Of a stretch of 64,000 bases of DNA, positions 8,646 to 17,181 are shown one piece after another. The position numbers were made by a program, and so were the translations under genes. Each line of letters opens with the position of its first letter. The first letter of the stretch is position 1. The DNA comes from Alistipes sp. (GTDB taxonomy: Bacteria; Bacteroidota; Bacteroidia; Bacteroidales; Rikenellaceae): assembly GCA_022767745.1 (NCBI GenBank), contig JALENN010000010.1, forward strand, positions 360,613-424,612, in the 5' to 3' direction. Below the pieces are notes generated by a model. That model was not told the DNA's origin. It saw only the letters and a program-made list of their open reading frames with translations, and ran no database searches.

Positions 8646-10163
8646 TCACTTCAGCCGCAAAATACGGCGGAAACAGGCATCGTGGTTATACAGAAACTCC
8701 TCACCGTATATATCATCGTCCGTTTCGTAATACGGAGCATAGAAACTCTTGAAACTGCGTATCGGCACCTCAACATCGACACGCCCCATATAACAATCCT
8801 CGGGATGCCCCTCACGCGCACCTGTCACTTCCAGCGCCATAGGTACACGATAGACGATCTTCGAGTGGTCGAGGAACCCGGGCATGGGCGTTGTCCCCAC
8901 CCCGAGCAGGAAACCCGATCTTTGGCCGACGCTCACAAGACGCTCATCCATGGCACAGGCCGAGAGCAGCGATCCCGTCGACGAATAGCACCTGTCGGCA
9001 TCGAATATAACATATATCTTGCCGCCGTAACGGAGCGACCGCTCCGACGGCACAATCTTGTCCGTACCCGCCACGGCATAGAGCGTATCACGGCCATATA
9101 ACACACGTTCGGCATTTGCCCCGATCTCTTCGGCGCGCCAACGCTCCTTGAATGCCATGCGGCAATCGGGCGCGATCGTCCTGTCGGTTATCGCCGCCAA
9201 AAGATCCATCCATGCCAGATCGCTGCCGCCGCCGTTGCCGCGCACGTCTATCACCACTTTGTCTATACGACGTCCGGCATACGACTGCAACTGCTCGCAT
9301 ATCTCGGCACTCAACTGCGGCGACATCGACGGCAGGCGCACGAACAATATACCGTCACGCTCGAAATACCGCACACCGCGGAACCCGGCATTAGGCCCCA
9401 TCTCCGCCTCCGTGCGAGTCCCGTCGAGATCCACCGTGCGCGTGCGACCGCCGTGGCGGATCGTCCATGTGTTACGTTCTGCAGCGCCGATGGTGCGCGG
9501 GTCGTTCAGATCGACCGTATAGAACTTTCCGCGTTTCCAGTCCCACAGCGTATTGGCCTGCATACGCATATTCGCCCCAGAGGCATATTCATCAATCGGA
9601 ATGCCGCCAACGGCCAAAAGGCGTGCACCCAGCGGCACGACCTCTTCGCCCGTTGCCGTATCAACCTGACGCAACGTATAGTAACGGCCGCCGACATATT
9701 TTACGGCCCGTTTCTGGTCATATCCGAAGGTATTGTAGCGTTTCGACCATTCGCCTGTCATGGCAGACTCCTCACGGCACCAAGACTCCCACGACAGACT
9801 GACATGCTGGTCGTTACAGGCAAACATCATCTGCATTATGACGCTGAAAAAGCCAGCCTCGCACGTCACCGTGTCGATGGCGCCGCGCAGCTCGTCGATA
9901 CGACCGTAAGCATCGTATCCCGTAACCAGACGCTGCACCTCGCCGTGAGGCCAATATTTGCGCAGCACCATACGCAGGCTGTCATAATCCATATACATCT
10001 GCTCCTTCGTCAGTTTCGGCAGCTCCCGCTGCTGCGCCACAGCACGCCACGACAAGGGCAGCCATGACATAACAATAACAACGACACCAATAACCATGCG
10101 CAAGCAACACTCGCGCACCACACCGTACGGACGGTTCTCTCCACATCTGTAGAAACGATTCAT
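8646..10163 (-). CDS. S41-family (C-terminal processing/tricorn-like) peptidase, secreted
   Basis: 505 residues. A basic N-terminus and a hydrophobic stretch at about 22-43 ending near A-V-A-Q give a signal peptide or membrane anchor. The C-terminal half carries the S41 core: V-V-I-D-V-R-G-N-G-G-G-S-D near residue 305, and I-Y-V-I-F-D-A-D-R-C-Y-S-S-T, in which the first Ser aligns with the nucleophile of the family pattern R-x-F/Y-S. A PDZ-like segment may sit near 170-195 (G-A-R-L-L-A-V-G-G), but it is weak. The substrate is unknown. It is separated from deoD by a hairpin and appears to be a single-gene unit. Confidence 0.8.
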   Translation of the reverse strand: MNRFYRCGENRPYGVVRECCLRMVIGVVVIVMSWLPLSWRAVAQQRELPKLTKEQMYMDYDSLRMVLRKYWPHGEVQRLVTGYDAYGRIDELRGAIDTVTCEAGFFSVIMQMMFACNDQHVSLSWESWCREESAMTGEWSKRYNTFGYDQKRAVKYVGGRYYTLRQVDTATGEEVVPLGARLLAVGGIPIDEYASGANMRMQANTLWDWKRGKFYTVDLNDPRTIGAAERNTWTIRHGGRTRTVDLDGTRTEAEMGPNAGFRGVRYFERDGILFVRLPSMSPQLSAEICEQLQSYAGRRIDKVVIDVRGNGGGSDLAWMDLLAAITDRTIAPDCRMAFKERWRAEEIGANAERVLYGRDTLYAVAGTDKIVPSERSLRYGGKIYVIFDADRCYSSTGSLLSACAMDERLVSVGQRSGFLLGVGTTPMPGFLDHSKIVYRVPMALEVTGAREGHPEDCYMGRVDVEVPIRSFKSFYAPYYETDDDIYGEEFLYNHDACFRRILRLK

Positions 10164-10258
10164 AAGATTGGTATTTCAGGCGGTTAAAAGACTATTGTCT
10201 TCATCGTATATTGCAAACGTGACCAAATTTCTATCAGTTCACACGGCATGTACAAAAC

Positions 10259-10311
10259 CGTCAAATCCCCACCCCACAATGATATACGTCACCATGGGAG
10301 GGGATTTGACG
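10259..10311 (-). terminator. Long inverted repeat, probable terminator of the nagB-deoD unit
   Basis: CGTCAAATCCCC (10259-10270) is perfectly complementary to GGGGATTTGACG (10300-10311), with further CCC/GGG pairing inside. On the minus strand the stem is followed by GTTTTG. It begins 18 bases after the deoD stop codon. Confidence 0.6.
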
Positions 10312-10328
10312 ATATGCGGACAAGCACG

Positions 10329-11039
10329 TCAGATTATACCGAAAGCGATGTCCATCATATTGGTGAAGCTCGTCTGTCGTTCCTCGGCCGAGCAGGCCTC
10401 GCCCGTAACCAGCGAGTCCGACACGGTGCAGATGCAGAGCGCCTCGCCGCCGCAGCGCGCAGCGTTCATATAGAGCGCCGCAGCCTCCATCTCGACGGCC
10501 AGCACGCCCATCTTCTGCCACTGCTTCCAGCTGTCGGCATTGTCGCCGTAGAAGACGTCGCTCGCCAGCAGGTTGCCCACCTTGTAGCGCACGCCCAGCT
10601 CCTCGGCCTTCTCGACGGCGGCACGCACCAGGCCGAAGTCCGCAATCGGAGCAAACGTACCCGGCAGGCAGTACTGTGCGGCATAGTTCGAGTCGGTGCA
10701 CGAACCCATGCCTATGACCACGTCGCCCATCTTCACGCCCGCGTTTATAGAACCGGCCGAACCGGTGCGGATGATACGCTTTACGCCGTAGAAGTTGAAC
10801 AGCTCATACGAGTAGATGCCTATCGACGGCATACCCATGCCGTGGCCCTGCACCGACACGCGCTTGCCCTTGTACGTACCCGTGAAACCCAGCATGCCGC
10901 GCACCGAATTGTACTGCACGGGGTTCTCAAGGAAACGCTCCGCCATGAACTTGGCACGGAGCGGGTCGCCCGCCATGATGACGCGATCGGCGATCTCGCC
11001 CTCGCGCGCCCCGATATGGGGTGTTGGAACCTTTGCCAT
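10329..11039 (-). CDS. deoD: Purine-nucleoside phosphorylase, DeoD type
   Basis: 236 residues, the normal length for the hexameric bacterial enzyme. It splits purine (deoxy)ribonucleosides with phosphate to free base and (deoxy)ribose-1-phosphate. Visible landmarks are the phosphate-loop G-D-P-L-R near residue 25, G-H-G-M-G-M-P-S near 66, R-T-G-S-A-G-S-I near 88, V-E-M-E-A-A-A-L-Y near 180, and S-D-S-L-V-T-G-E near 204 with the catalytic Asp. It lies 11 bases downstream of nagB on the same strand, so the unit reads NagB/PIG-L fusion, nagB, deoD, combining amino-sugar breakdown with nucleoside salvage. Confidence 0.96.
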   Translation of the reverse strand: MAKVPTPHIGAREGEIADRVIMAGDPLRAKFMAERFLENPVQYNSVRGMLGFTGTYKGKRVSVQGHGMGMPSIGIYSYELFNFYGVKRIIRTGSAGSINAGVKMGDVVIGMGSCTDSNYAAQYCLPGTFAPIADFGLVRAAVEKAEELGVRYKVGNLLASDVFYGDNADSWKQWQKMGVLAVEMEAAALYMNAARCGGEALCICTVSDSLVTGEACSAEERQTSFTNMMDIAFGII

Positions 11040-11050
11040 AGCGTGTAGTA

Positions 11051-11842
11051 TTACAGATTGTTCTTCTCGATATCCTTAAAGTAGCGGTAGGTATTGACCT
11101 TAAGCTCGCCGACGGCAGGCTCGTCGCACACGAGCACACCCTTCGGGTGGCTCTGCAGCGCCGTGATGGTCCATGCGTGCGACAGGGCACCCTCAACGCA
11201 CTGCTGCACGGCACGCGCCTTCTTGTGGCCCAGCGCCAGCACCATGACCTCATCGGCCGAGCATACCGTACCCACACCTACGGTCAGCGCCAGCTTGGGC
11301 ACCTTCGTCACGTCGCCGCCGAAGAAGCGCGAATTGACGATGATCGTATCCTCGGTAAGGGTCTTGACACGCGTACGCGAGTCGAGCGACGAGAAGGGCT
11401 CGTTGAAGGCCAGGTGGCCGTCCTCACCCACGCCGCCGATGAACAGGTCGATACCGCCGGCAGCCTCGATGCGACGCTCGTAGTCGTTGCACTCGGCCAG
11501 CAGGTCGGCGGCATTGCCGTTCAGGATGTTGACATTCTCGCGCTTGATGTCGATGTGCGAGAAGAAGTTGTTCCACATGAACGAATGGTAGCTCTCGGGG
11601 TGCTCCTCGGGAAGGCCCACATACTCGTCCATGTTGAACGTGATGACATTGGCGAACGACACCTTGCCGGCCTTGTTCAGCGCGATGAGTTCCTTGTACA
11701 TGCCCAGGGGCGTCGATCCCGTAGGCAGGCCCAGCACGAAGGGCTTGCTGCTCACGGCAGCCTTGGCATTGATACGGGCGGCAACATGCTCCGCAGCCCA
11801 GCGGCCAGCCTCGGCGGCCGTATTCTCTATGATAAGTCTCAT
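11051..11842 (-). CDS. nagB: Glucosamine-6-phosphate deaminase
   Basis: 263 residues, the standard length. It converts glucosamine-6-phosphate to fructose-6-phosphate and ammonia. The catalytic residues of the family are intact: F-N-M-D-E-Y near residue 70 (ring-opening Asp), and [11 protein letters not shown] near 137 (Asp, His and Glu of the relay). It lies 14 bases downstream of a longer NagB/PIG-L fusion gene whose relay residues are changed, so this protein is probably the active deaminase of the pair. Confidence 0.96.
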   Translation of the reverse strand: MRLIIENTAAEAGRWAAEHVAARINAKAAVSSKPFVLGLPTGSTPLGMYKELIALNKAGKVSFANVITFNMDEYVGLPEEHPESYHSFMWNNFFSHIDIKRENVNILNGNAADLLAECNDYERRIEAAGGIDLFIGGVGEDGHLAFNEPFSSLDSRTRVKTLTEDTIIVNSRFFGGDVTKVPKLALTVGVGTVCSADEVMVLALGHKKARAVQQCVEGALSHAWTITALQSHPKGVLVCDEPAVGELKVNTYRYFKDIEKNNL

Positions 11843-11856
11843 AACAAATCTCCTTT

Positions 11857-13791
11857 TTATAACTTCATTTTAACGAAAACTTCGATTGCCTGATACTCGG
11901 CCATTCCCAGCATGTCGTACAGGCGGGCCGTATTCTGCGTACGCTCCTCGGCCCTCTGCCAGAACTCGCGGCTGTCGTCGCCCGGGAAGGGAACGATATC
12001 CTTCTGCGAGAGGTGGCGGTAGATGGCGTGACGCTTCTTGATCAGCTCGTCGGGGCTCAGGGGCACTGCCATGTCGACCATGCCGATCTCCCACTCCATC
12101 CATGCGCCGCGGTAGAGCCATACGACACAATCCTTGAGCCACTCCTCACCCTCGAGGCGGCTCAGGGCCTCCAGCACAGCCTCCGTGCAGACACGGTGCG
12201 TGCCGTGGGGGTCGGCCAGGTCGCCGGCCAGGTAGATCTGGTGCGGCTTCACCTTCTGCAGCAGGTCGATGATGATCTCGATATCCTTGTCGGTACGCTG
12301 TCCCTTCTTGATACCGCCCGTCTCGTAGAAGGGCAGGTTGAGGAAGTGGGCGTTGGTGTTCTCATTGAGGCCGAACGAACGCACCGCGGCACGTGCCTCG
12401 GCGCGGCGGATGGCGCCCTTGATGTCGAGCAGCGCACGCGGCTCGGGCTCGCCCTTCTTCTTCGAGGCGATGATCTGACGCACCTCGTCAACATGGTCGC
12501 CGAAGCCAAGCTCGCGTGCCGTGTCGAGGTTCTGGATCACCACGTCGTCATGTACGGCGACGTTACCCGAGGTTTCGTATGCCACATGCACGTCATGGCC
12601 CTGCTCCACAAGACGGATGAACGTACCACCCATCGAGATCACATCGTCATCGGGGTGAGGCGAGAAGATAACCACACGCTTGGGGAAGGGCGTTGACGGC
12701 ACGGGACGCGTCGAGTCGTCGGCATTGGGCTTGCCGCCCGGCCATCCGGTAATGGTATGCTGCAGGTCGTTGAAGACCTTGATGTTCACGCTGTCGTATG
12801 AGATACCCACGGCCTCGAGCAGCGCACCCAGCGAGTTCTCGATATAGTCCTTGTAGGTAAGTTTCAGGATAGGCTTCTGCACCACGCCGCAAAGCCATAC
12901 CACGGCCTTGCGCACCAGACGCGGCGTCCAGTTGCAGGGGCCGACCAGCCACGGCGCCTTCTTGGCCGTGAGGCAGTCGGCAGCCGGATCGTCGACGACG
13001 GCCTCGATGTTGGCGTGGTTCTGCAGCATAGACGCGGAAATGAGCGTCGTAGCCTCGCCCTCGACAACCTTGCGCACTATATCGGCCTTGTCCTCGCCCC
13101 ATGCCATGAGGATGATCTTCTTGGCATTCATCACCGTGTTCAGGCCCATCGTGATGGCCATCTTCGGGGTGTTCTCGACGCCGAAGAAGAGGCCCGCCTG
13201 AGCCTTGCGCGACTGGTAGGTCAGCTGCACCATGCGCGTCGTCGACTTGGCATACGATCCCGGCTCGTTGAATCCGATCTGGCCCTGCACGCCGAAACCG
13301 ATAACCATGAGGTCGATGTTGCGCGCCATGTGGTCATACTCGGCGCAATACTCCGATACCTTCTCGACGGGAACCGAGCCGTCGATCACATGCACGTTCT
13401 CGGGCAGGATATCCACATGGCTGAGGAAATCCTCGTGTATACGGTAGTTGCGGCTCTGCTGCTCCGATGCCTTGATGGGATAGAACTCGTCGAGGCTGTA
13501 GACCTCCACACCCTTGAACGACACCTCGCGGCGCTGGTAACGCTTAACCAGCTCGCGATAGACACCCAGCGGCGTCTGACCCGTGGTCAGGCCAAGTGCG
13601 AAGAGGCGCTTGCCGCCGCTCTGCTCATGCTCGCGGATGGCCTCCACAATCATGTCGGCCACATAGTTCACACCGTCGCTCTCCGACTCGAAAATCGAGG
13701 TGGGGATCTTCTCGTAACGGTGGATAATGTCCTTGGGTGTACCCTCCAAGATCAGACCTCCGTCCTGAGGTAACGAATACTTGCTTTTCAT
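11857..13791 (-). CDS. NagB-like domain fused to a PIG-L/LmbE deacetylase domain
   Basis: 644 residues. Residues about 30-300 form a NagB-like sugar-isomerase domain, about 300-365 a linker with [16 protein letters not shown], and about 370-644 a PIG-L (LmbE) zinc deacetylase domain. That domain has H-P-D-D-D near 379 and D-P-H-G-T-H near 529 as metal ligands. The fusion is recurrent in Bacteroidota and usually annotated as glucosamine-6-phosphate deaminase. In the NagB domain the Asp and His of the relay are both Gln (Q169, Q171), while E176 and the early S-L-D-E-F Asp remain. I infer that the deacetylase half is active, and that the NagB half is altered or binds substrate only. The open frame extends to 14181, but that extension is not protein-like. 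ATG 13791 matches the family. Confidence 0.88.
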   Translation of the reverse strand: MKSKYSLPQDGGLILEGTPKDIIHRYEKIPTSIFESESDGVNYVADMIVEAIREHEQSGGKRLFALGLTTGQTPLGVYRELVKRYQRREVSFKGVEVYSLDEFYPIKASEQQSRNYRIHEDFLSHVDILPENVHVIDGSVPVEKVSEYCAEYDHMARNIDLMVIGFGVQGQIGFNEPGSYAKSTTRMVQLTYQSRKAQAGLFFGVENTPKMAITMGLNTVMNAKKIILMAWGEDKADIVRKVVEGEATTLISASMLQNHANIEAVVDDPAADCLTAKKAPWLVGPCNWTPRLVRKAVVWLCGVVQKPILKLTYKDYIENSLGALLEAVGISYDSVNIKVFNDLQHTITGWPGGKPNADDSTRPVPSTPFPKRVVIFSPHPDDDVISMGGTFIRLVEQGHDVHVAYETSGNVAVHDDVVIQNLDTARELGFGDHVDEVRQIIASKKKGEPEPRALLDIKGAIRRAEARAAVRSFGLNENTNAHFLNLPFYETGGIKKGQRTDKDIEIIIDLLQKVKPHQIYLAGDLADPHGTHRVCTEAVLEALSRLEGEEWLKDCVVWLYRGAWMEWEIGMVDMAVPLSPDELIKKRHAIYRHLSQKDIVPFPGDDSREFWQRAEERTQNTARLYDMLGMAEYQAIEVFVKMKL

Positions 13792-13901
13792 GATTTCTGA
13801 CTTATTTAGTATTAAACATTCAATTCTGTGTCCGAGAGCCGCGCCCGAGCCGCACACCGCGGCCGGCGAAGCCATTCGGCCGCACACGCACGGCCCTACC
13901 G

Positions 13902-13909
13902 CAAAATTA
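13902..13909 (-). promoter_or_regulatory. Candidate -7 element for the NagB/PIG-L-nagB-deoD unit
   Basis: TAATTTTG on the minus strand matches TAnnTTTG, about 110 bases before the start codon. No clear TTG box is found 19-20 bases further upstream. The roughly 400 bases between this gene and the divergent GDPD gene hold no other feature I can support. Confidence 0.4.
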
Positions 13910-14112
13910 GGAATTTTTCTCATATAATCGCCCGCCGCGGTAAAATATTGAAAGAGAAATACGCATTTCAGGCTAACATTATGCGGCACATGCCGCCATA
14001 TAGCATAAAAAAGGAAAGGCAAACGCCCCGCGCAACGTAAAATCCTTAACGGCAAACGTCGTTTTTCGCAAAAATATAACACCACCGAATGGCATTTTGG
14101 GAAATAAAGTGC

Positions 14113-14120
14113 TATCTTTG
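14113..14120 (+). promoter_or_regulatory. -7 element of the glycerophosphodiesterase gene
   Basis: TATCTTTG is a perfect -7 box about 75 bases before the start codon. A TTTTG (14095-14099) lies upstream, but with only 13 bases of spacer, so the -33 element is uncertain. Confidence 0.6.
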
Positions 14121-14195
14121 TTTGTGGAATTTCGTTTCGAAACCGATTCGCAACGCCGTTCCGCAACCACGACACAACCAAACAAACTCGATAAC

Positions 14196-14954
14196 ATGAA
14201 AAAAATTCTCATGCTGGCAGCATGCCTCATCGCCGCATCGGTGGTGAGCGCACAGACTCAGGTGATTGCCCACCGCGGCTTCCACGCCAAGAGCGGCTCG
14301 TTCGACAACACCATCTCAAGCCTCAAAAACGCACAGGAGCTGGGCGTCTACGGCTCGGAGTGCGACGTTAACGAGACGTCGGACGGCGTGCTTATCGTAA
14401 TCCACGGCCTGATGCACGGCAAGCTCAACGTACAGCAGACCGACTACGCCACCCTCCACGCCCAGGCCCTCGCCAACGGCGAGCGCATCCCCACCTTCGA
14501 CGAGTACCTCGAGCAGGCAGCCAAGAACACCGCGACAAAGCTCATCATCGAGGTGAAGGACCACCCCACGCCCGAGCGCGAGACCCGCGTGGTAAAGAAG
14601 ATCGTGGCCGCCGTCAAGAAGCACAAGCTGCAGAACGACGTCGAGTACATCGCCTTCCGCCAGCACGTATGCGACGAGATCCTCAAGTACGCCCCCAAGG
14701 GTACCAAGGTGGCATACCTGAACGGATCGCTCACGCCCGAATACTGCAAGGGCCTCGGTTATACGGGTATCGACTACAGCCTCGGCACGATGAAGAAGCA
14801 TCCCGAATGGATCAAGCAGTGCCATGACCTCGGCATGACCGTAAACGTATGGACGGTAAACGACACCGCCAACTTGAAGTGGTGCATCGACCAGGGCGTC
14901 GACTACATCACCACCGACAACCCCGTCGAGGCAAACCGTCTGCTCGGCAAATAA
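14196..14954 (+). CDS. Secreted glycerophosphodiester phosphodiesterase (GDPD family)
   Basis: 252 residues. It hydrolyses glycerophosphodiesters to glycerol-3-phosphate and an alcohol. The start is ATG 14196, which gives a signal peptide M-K-K-I-L-M-L-A-A-C-L-I-A-A ending at V-S-A-Q; a longer upstream reading frame is not protein-like. GDPD motifs follow: V-I-A-H-R-G-F near residue 25, S-E-C-D-V-N near 55 (metal-binding Glu and Asp), then I-V-I-H-G. The C-terminus has the family end T-V-N-V-W-T-V-N-D and G-V-D-Y-I-T-T-D-N-P. The protein is probably periplasmic. It is transcribed alone and ends at a strong terminator. No glycerol-3-phosphate transporter is adjacent. Confidence 0.92.
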   Translation: MKKILMLAACLIAASVVSAQTQVIAHRGFHAKSGSFDNTISSLKNAQELGVYGSECDVNETSDGVLIVIHGLMHGKLNVQQTDYATLHAQALANGERIPTFDEYLEQAAKNTATKLIIEVKDHPTPERETRVVKKIVAAVKKHKLQNDVEYIAFRQHVCDEILKYAPKGTKVAYLNGSLTPEYCKGLGYTGIDYSLGTMKKHPEWIKQCHDLGMTVNVWTVNDTANLKWCIDQGVDYITTDNPVEANRLLGK

Positions 14955-14981
14955 ACTTCAGACCTCCACGGCACCGCCTCA

Positions 14982-15015
14982 ATATCCCGCCTTTAAAAAA
15001 GGCGGGATATTTTTT
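14982..15015 (+). terminator. Rho-independent terminator of the GDPD gene
   Basis: ATATCCCGCCTTT (14982-14994) and AAAGGCGGGATAT (14998-15010) form a perfect 13-base stem with a three-base loop, followed by a T-run to 15015. Confidence 0.92.
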
Positions 15016-15126
15016 CATCAAGCAAACACCCGCGCAATCCGCCAGATCCCGCCTGCCATGCCGAGGCGCAAACATGAATCCGCCATCGGCCCAATGTTAA
15101 ATTTAGGTTAACAAGCCACACCTTTA

Positions 15127-15157
15127 TTGGCGGCCGCACGGCATTGGGCTATCTTTG
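15127..15157 (+). promoter_or_regulatory. Promoter and structured 5' leader of the NCS2 permease gene
   Basis: TTG (15127-15129), 20 bases, TATCTTTG (15150-15157). The leader to the start codon at 15324 is about 160 bases. It contains a CTGCGC/GCGCAG hairpin (15169-15185) and a GCCGCA/TGCGGC hairpin (15269-15288). I do not recognise a known riboswitch in it. Confidence 0.75.
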
Positions 15158-15323
15158 TTAGGATAATTCTGCGCCGTTTGCGCAGAGTGCTCCGCACAGG
15201 GAAAGACCAACCAGGACATAAACGCCACACCACACACAGCCGACCCGGCAAAGGCTTCATGCCTCCGTGCCGCAGGCCCCGGTGCGGCGGAATATCCCTC
15301 AGAAGACAAAACACGACAAACAT

Positions 15324-16607
15324 ATGAATCTGAAATTCGGAATCGACGACCGTCCTCGCTTCGGACAGCTCATGCTCTACAGCCTGCAATGGTTCGTGCT
15401 CGCCATAGCCGTGGTGACCACGTCGCTGTTCATCGCCGTAGGCTCACCCGCCGAACGGGTGCTCTATGCACAGAAGGTGTTCGCCCTGATGGGTGTGACC
15501 ACCATCCTGCAGGTGTTCTGGGGACACCGCATGCCCATCGTCGTAGGCCCCGCCGCCGTGCTGCTCGTGGGCATAATCACAGCCCTCGCATCGCAGGGTG
15601 AGCACGTCGACACGGCCAAGATCTACACCTCGCTCATCGTTGGCGGCGCCATCGTCACCCTCGTCGCCGCGGGACGCCTGCTCGAACGCATACAGCGCAT
15701 ATTCACACCGCGCATAGTGGTCGTCATACTCATGCTCATAGCGTTCACACTCTCGCCCACGATCCGCAACCTCATCTTCCCCGCAGGCCAGGAGGCACGC
15801 TACAGCTTCGGGCTGTGGTTTACCATCATCGGCGTCTTCGCCATGGCCATAGCCTCGCACACGGCACGCGGAGTGTGGAAATCGATCGTCATACCTGCAG
15901 CGCTCGTCATAGGCAGCGTCGTATACTACATTATATACGGTGGTTTCGGCGAGGTGTTCGCCTCATACACCGAATCCGACGGAGCTCTGCTGCTGCCCAA
16001 CCTCTCGTTCGACGGAGGTATGATAGCCGCATTCTTCTTCTGCTATGTTGCACTGCTCATAAACGACATCGGGTCGATACAGTCTCTCGGCGCCATGCTC
16101 GAGACCCCCGACACCGACAAACGCTGCCGACGCGGCATAGGCATAACCGGCATTATGAACATGGTATCGGGTGCACTCGGCGTCATAGGCCCCGTTAACT
16201 ACTCAATGTCGCCGGGCGTGATAGCCTCGTCATCGTGCGCCTCGCGATATGCCCTGCTGCCGGCCGGCATAGGACTCGTAGTGTGCGCATTTGTGCCGGC
16301 GCTCATCGCCCTTCTCTCGGCCATACCCAACACCGTCATCGGCGTCATACTGCTGTACCTGATGGGAACACAGCTCGCCGCCGCCATCCACATGATGGGC
16401 ACGACACGCTCGACGCTCACCTTCGACGACTGCCTCGTGGTGGGCCTGCCGCTCATGATGGCGCTCCTGTTCTCTTATATACCCATGCAGGTCGTGCCAG
16501 CCATCATACGGCCGATCATAGGCAACGGCTTCGTGATGGGCGTAATAACCGTGATCATACTCGAACACGTAATCTTCCGCCGCAACGGCGACAATGCCCG
16601 CCAGTAA
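15324..16607 (+). CDS. NCS2-family nucleobase permease (uracil/xanthine permease-like)
   Basis: 427 residues, strongly hydrophobic. The 14-segment architecture of the NCS2/NAT (SLC23) family is suggested by length and hydropathy. Family features include the early Q-W-F-V-L-A segment, V-V-G-P-A-A-V-L near residue 85, and the region L-I-N-D-I-G-S-I-Q-S-L-G-A-M near 250, where NCS2 proteins carry the substrate-binding acidic residue. The substrate (uracil, xanthine or urate) cannot be assigned from the sequence alone. The start is ATG 15324, preceded by a long leader from its own promoter. An upstream in-frame extension to 15267 is not protein-like. Confidence 0.85.
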   Translation: MNLKFGIDDRPRFGQLMLYSLQWFVLAIAVVTTSLFIAVGSPAERVLYAQKVFALMGVTTILQVFWGHRMPIVVGPAAVLLVGIITALASQGEHVDTAKIYTSLIVGGAIVTLVAAGRLLERIQRIFTPRIVVVILMLIAFTLSPTIRNLIFPAGQEARYSFGLWFTIIGVFAMAIASHTARGVWKSIVIPAALVIGSVVYYIIYGGFGEVFASYTESDGALLLPNLSFDGGMIAAFFFCYVALLINDIGSIQSLGAMLETPDTDKRCRRGIGITGIMNMVSGALGVIGPVNYSMSPGVIASSSCASRYALLPAGIGLVVCAFVPALIALLSAIPNTVIGVILLYLMGTQLAAAIHMMGTTRSTLTFDDCLVVGLPLMMALLFSYIPMQVVPAIIRPIIGNGFVMGVITVIILEHVIFRRNGDNARQ

Positions 16608-16631
16608 CCGGCGCTGAATATAACGTACACG

Positions 16632-16664
16632 CAGGCCGCCCGTCAGACGGGCGGCCTGATTTTT
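16632..16664 (+). terminator. Rho-independent terminator of the NCS2 permease gene
   Basis: CAGGCCGCCCGT (16632-16643) pairs with ACGGGCGGCCTG (16647-16658), followed by TTTTT. Confidence 0.92.
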
Positions 16665-17102
16665 CTTCTGACATATAAATATAGGTATTAACGACAAAAA
16701 ACCTCACAAAGTCTCCTGCAACAGGCAAGTTTTTCAGCCTCCTTCCCTCCTTAATCGCACGCATGCGACAGGCGACATGCAACACGAGCAGCATCGCAGC
16801 ATAAAGCGACAAAACGCACACAAAACGACAAGAAGGACACATCCATTACCATAAAACGCTGATATAATTAAATATAGCGTGCATCCAAGAAAGCCGTGCC
16901 GTCATATTACGGATTATCACCCGCCGCCGGTGGCAGCCGCCGCAATCACATATTTATCGCATAATGATGCTGAATATTTATTCATATATGCGCATACGTT
17001 ACCATTTCGACATATTACAGGCGTAGATACTTACACTGTGTAAGTTACGGCAACCAAATGACCTAAACATTGTAACACAAATGTCATTTATTTCAAAATC
17101 AC
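16665..17102. other. AT-rich intergenic region upstream of susC
   Basis: This stretch of about 440 bases has no convincing coding frame on either strand and is visibly richer in A and T than its surroundings. It separates the NCS2 terminator from the SusC promoter. No sigma/anti-sigma, hybrid two-component or SusR-type regulator is encoded here. It may hold operator sites or a small RNA, but I cannot point to one. Confidence 0.6.
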
Positions 17103-17133
17103 TTGATAATTATGAATTTAATGCGTACATTTG
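17103..17133 (+). promoter_or_regulatory. Promoter of the susC-susD pair
   Basis: TTG (17103-17105), 20 bases, TACATTTG (17126-17133), matching the Bacteroidota consensus. The leader to ATG 17182 would be about 45 bases and is AT-rich. Confidence 0.75.
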
Positions 17134-17181
17134 CGATCGTATTTGATAATAAAATACAGTAAAACAAACGTACAAAAATTA

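Noticed and set aside
13792..14181. N-terminal extension of the NagB/PIG-L fusion
   Set aside because: The added 130 residues are not protein-like, cross the promoter-like region and are absent from the family pattern; ATG 13791 is the better start.
15158..15323. Known purine, preQ1 or TPP riboswitch upstream of the NCS2 permease
   Set aside because: None of the conserved core sequences of these classes is present; only generic hairpins are seen.
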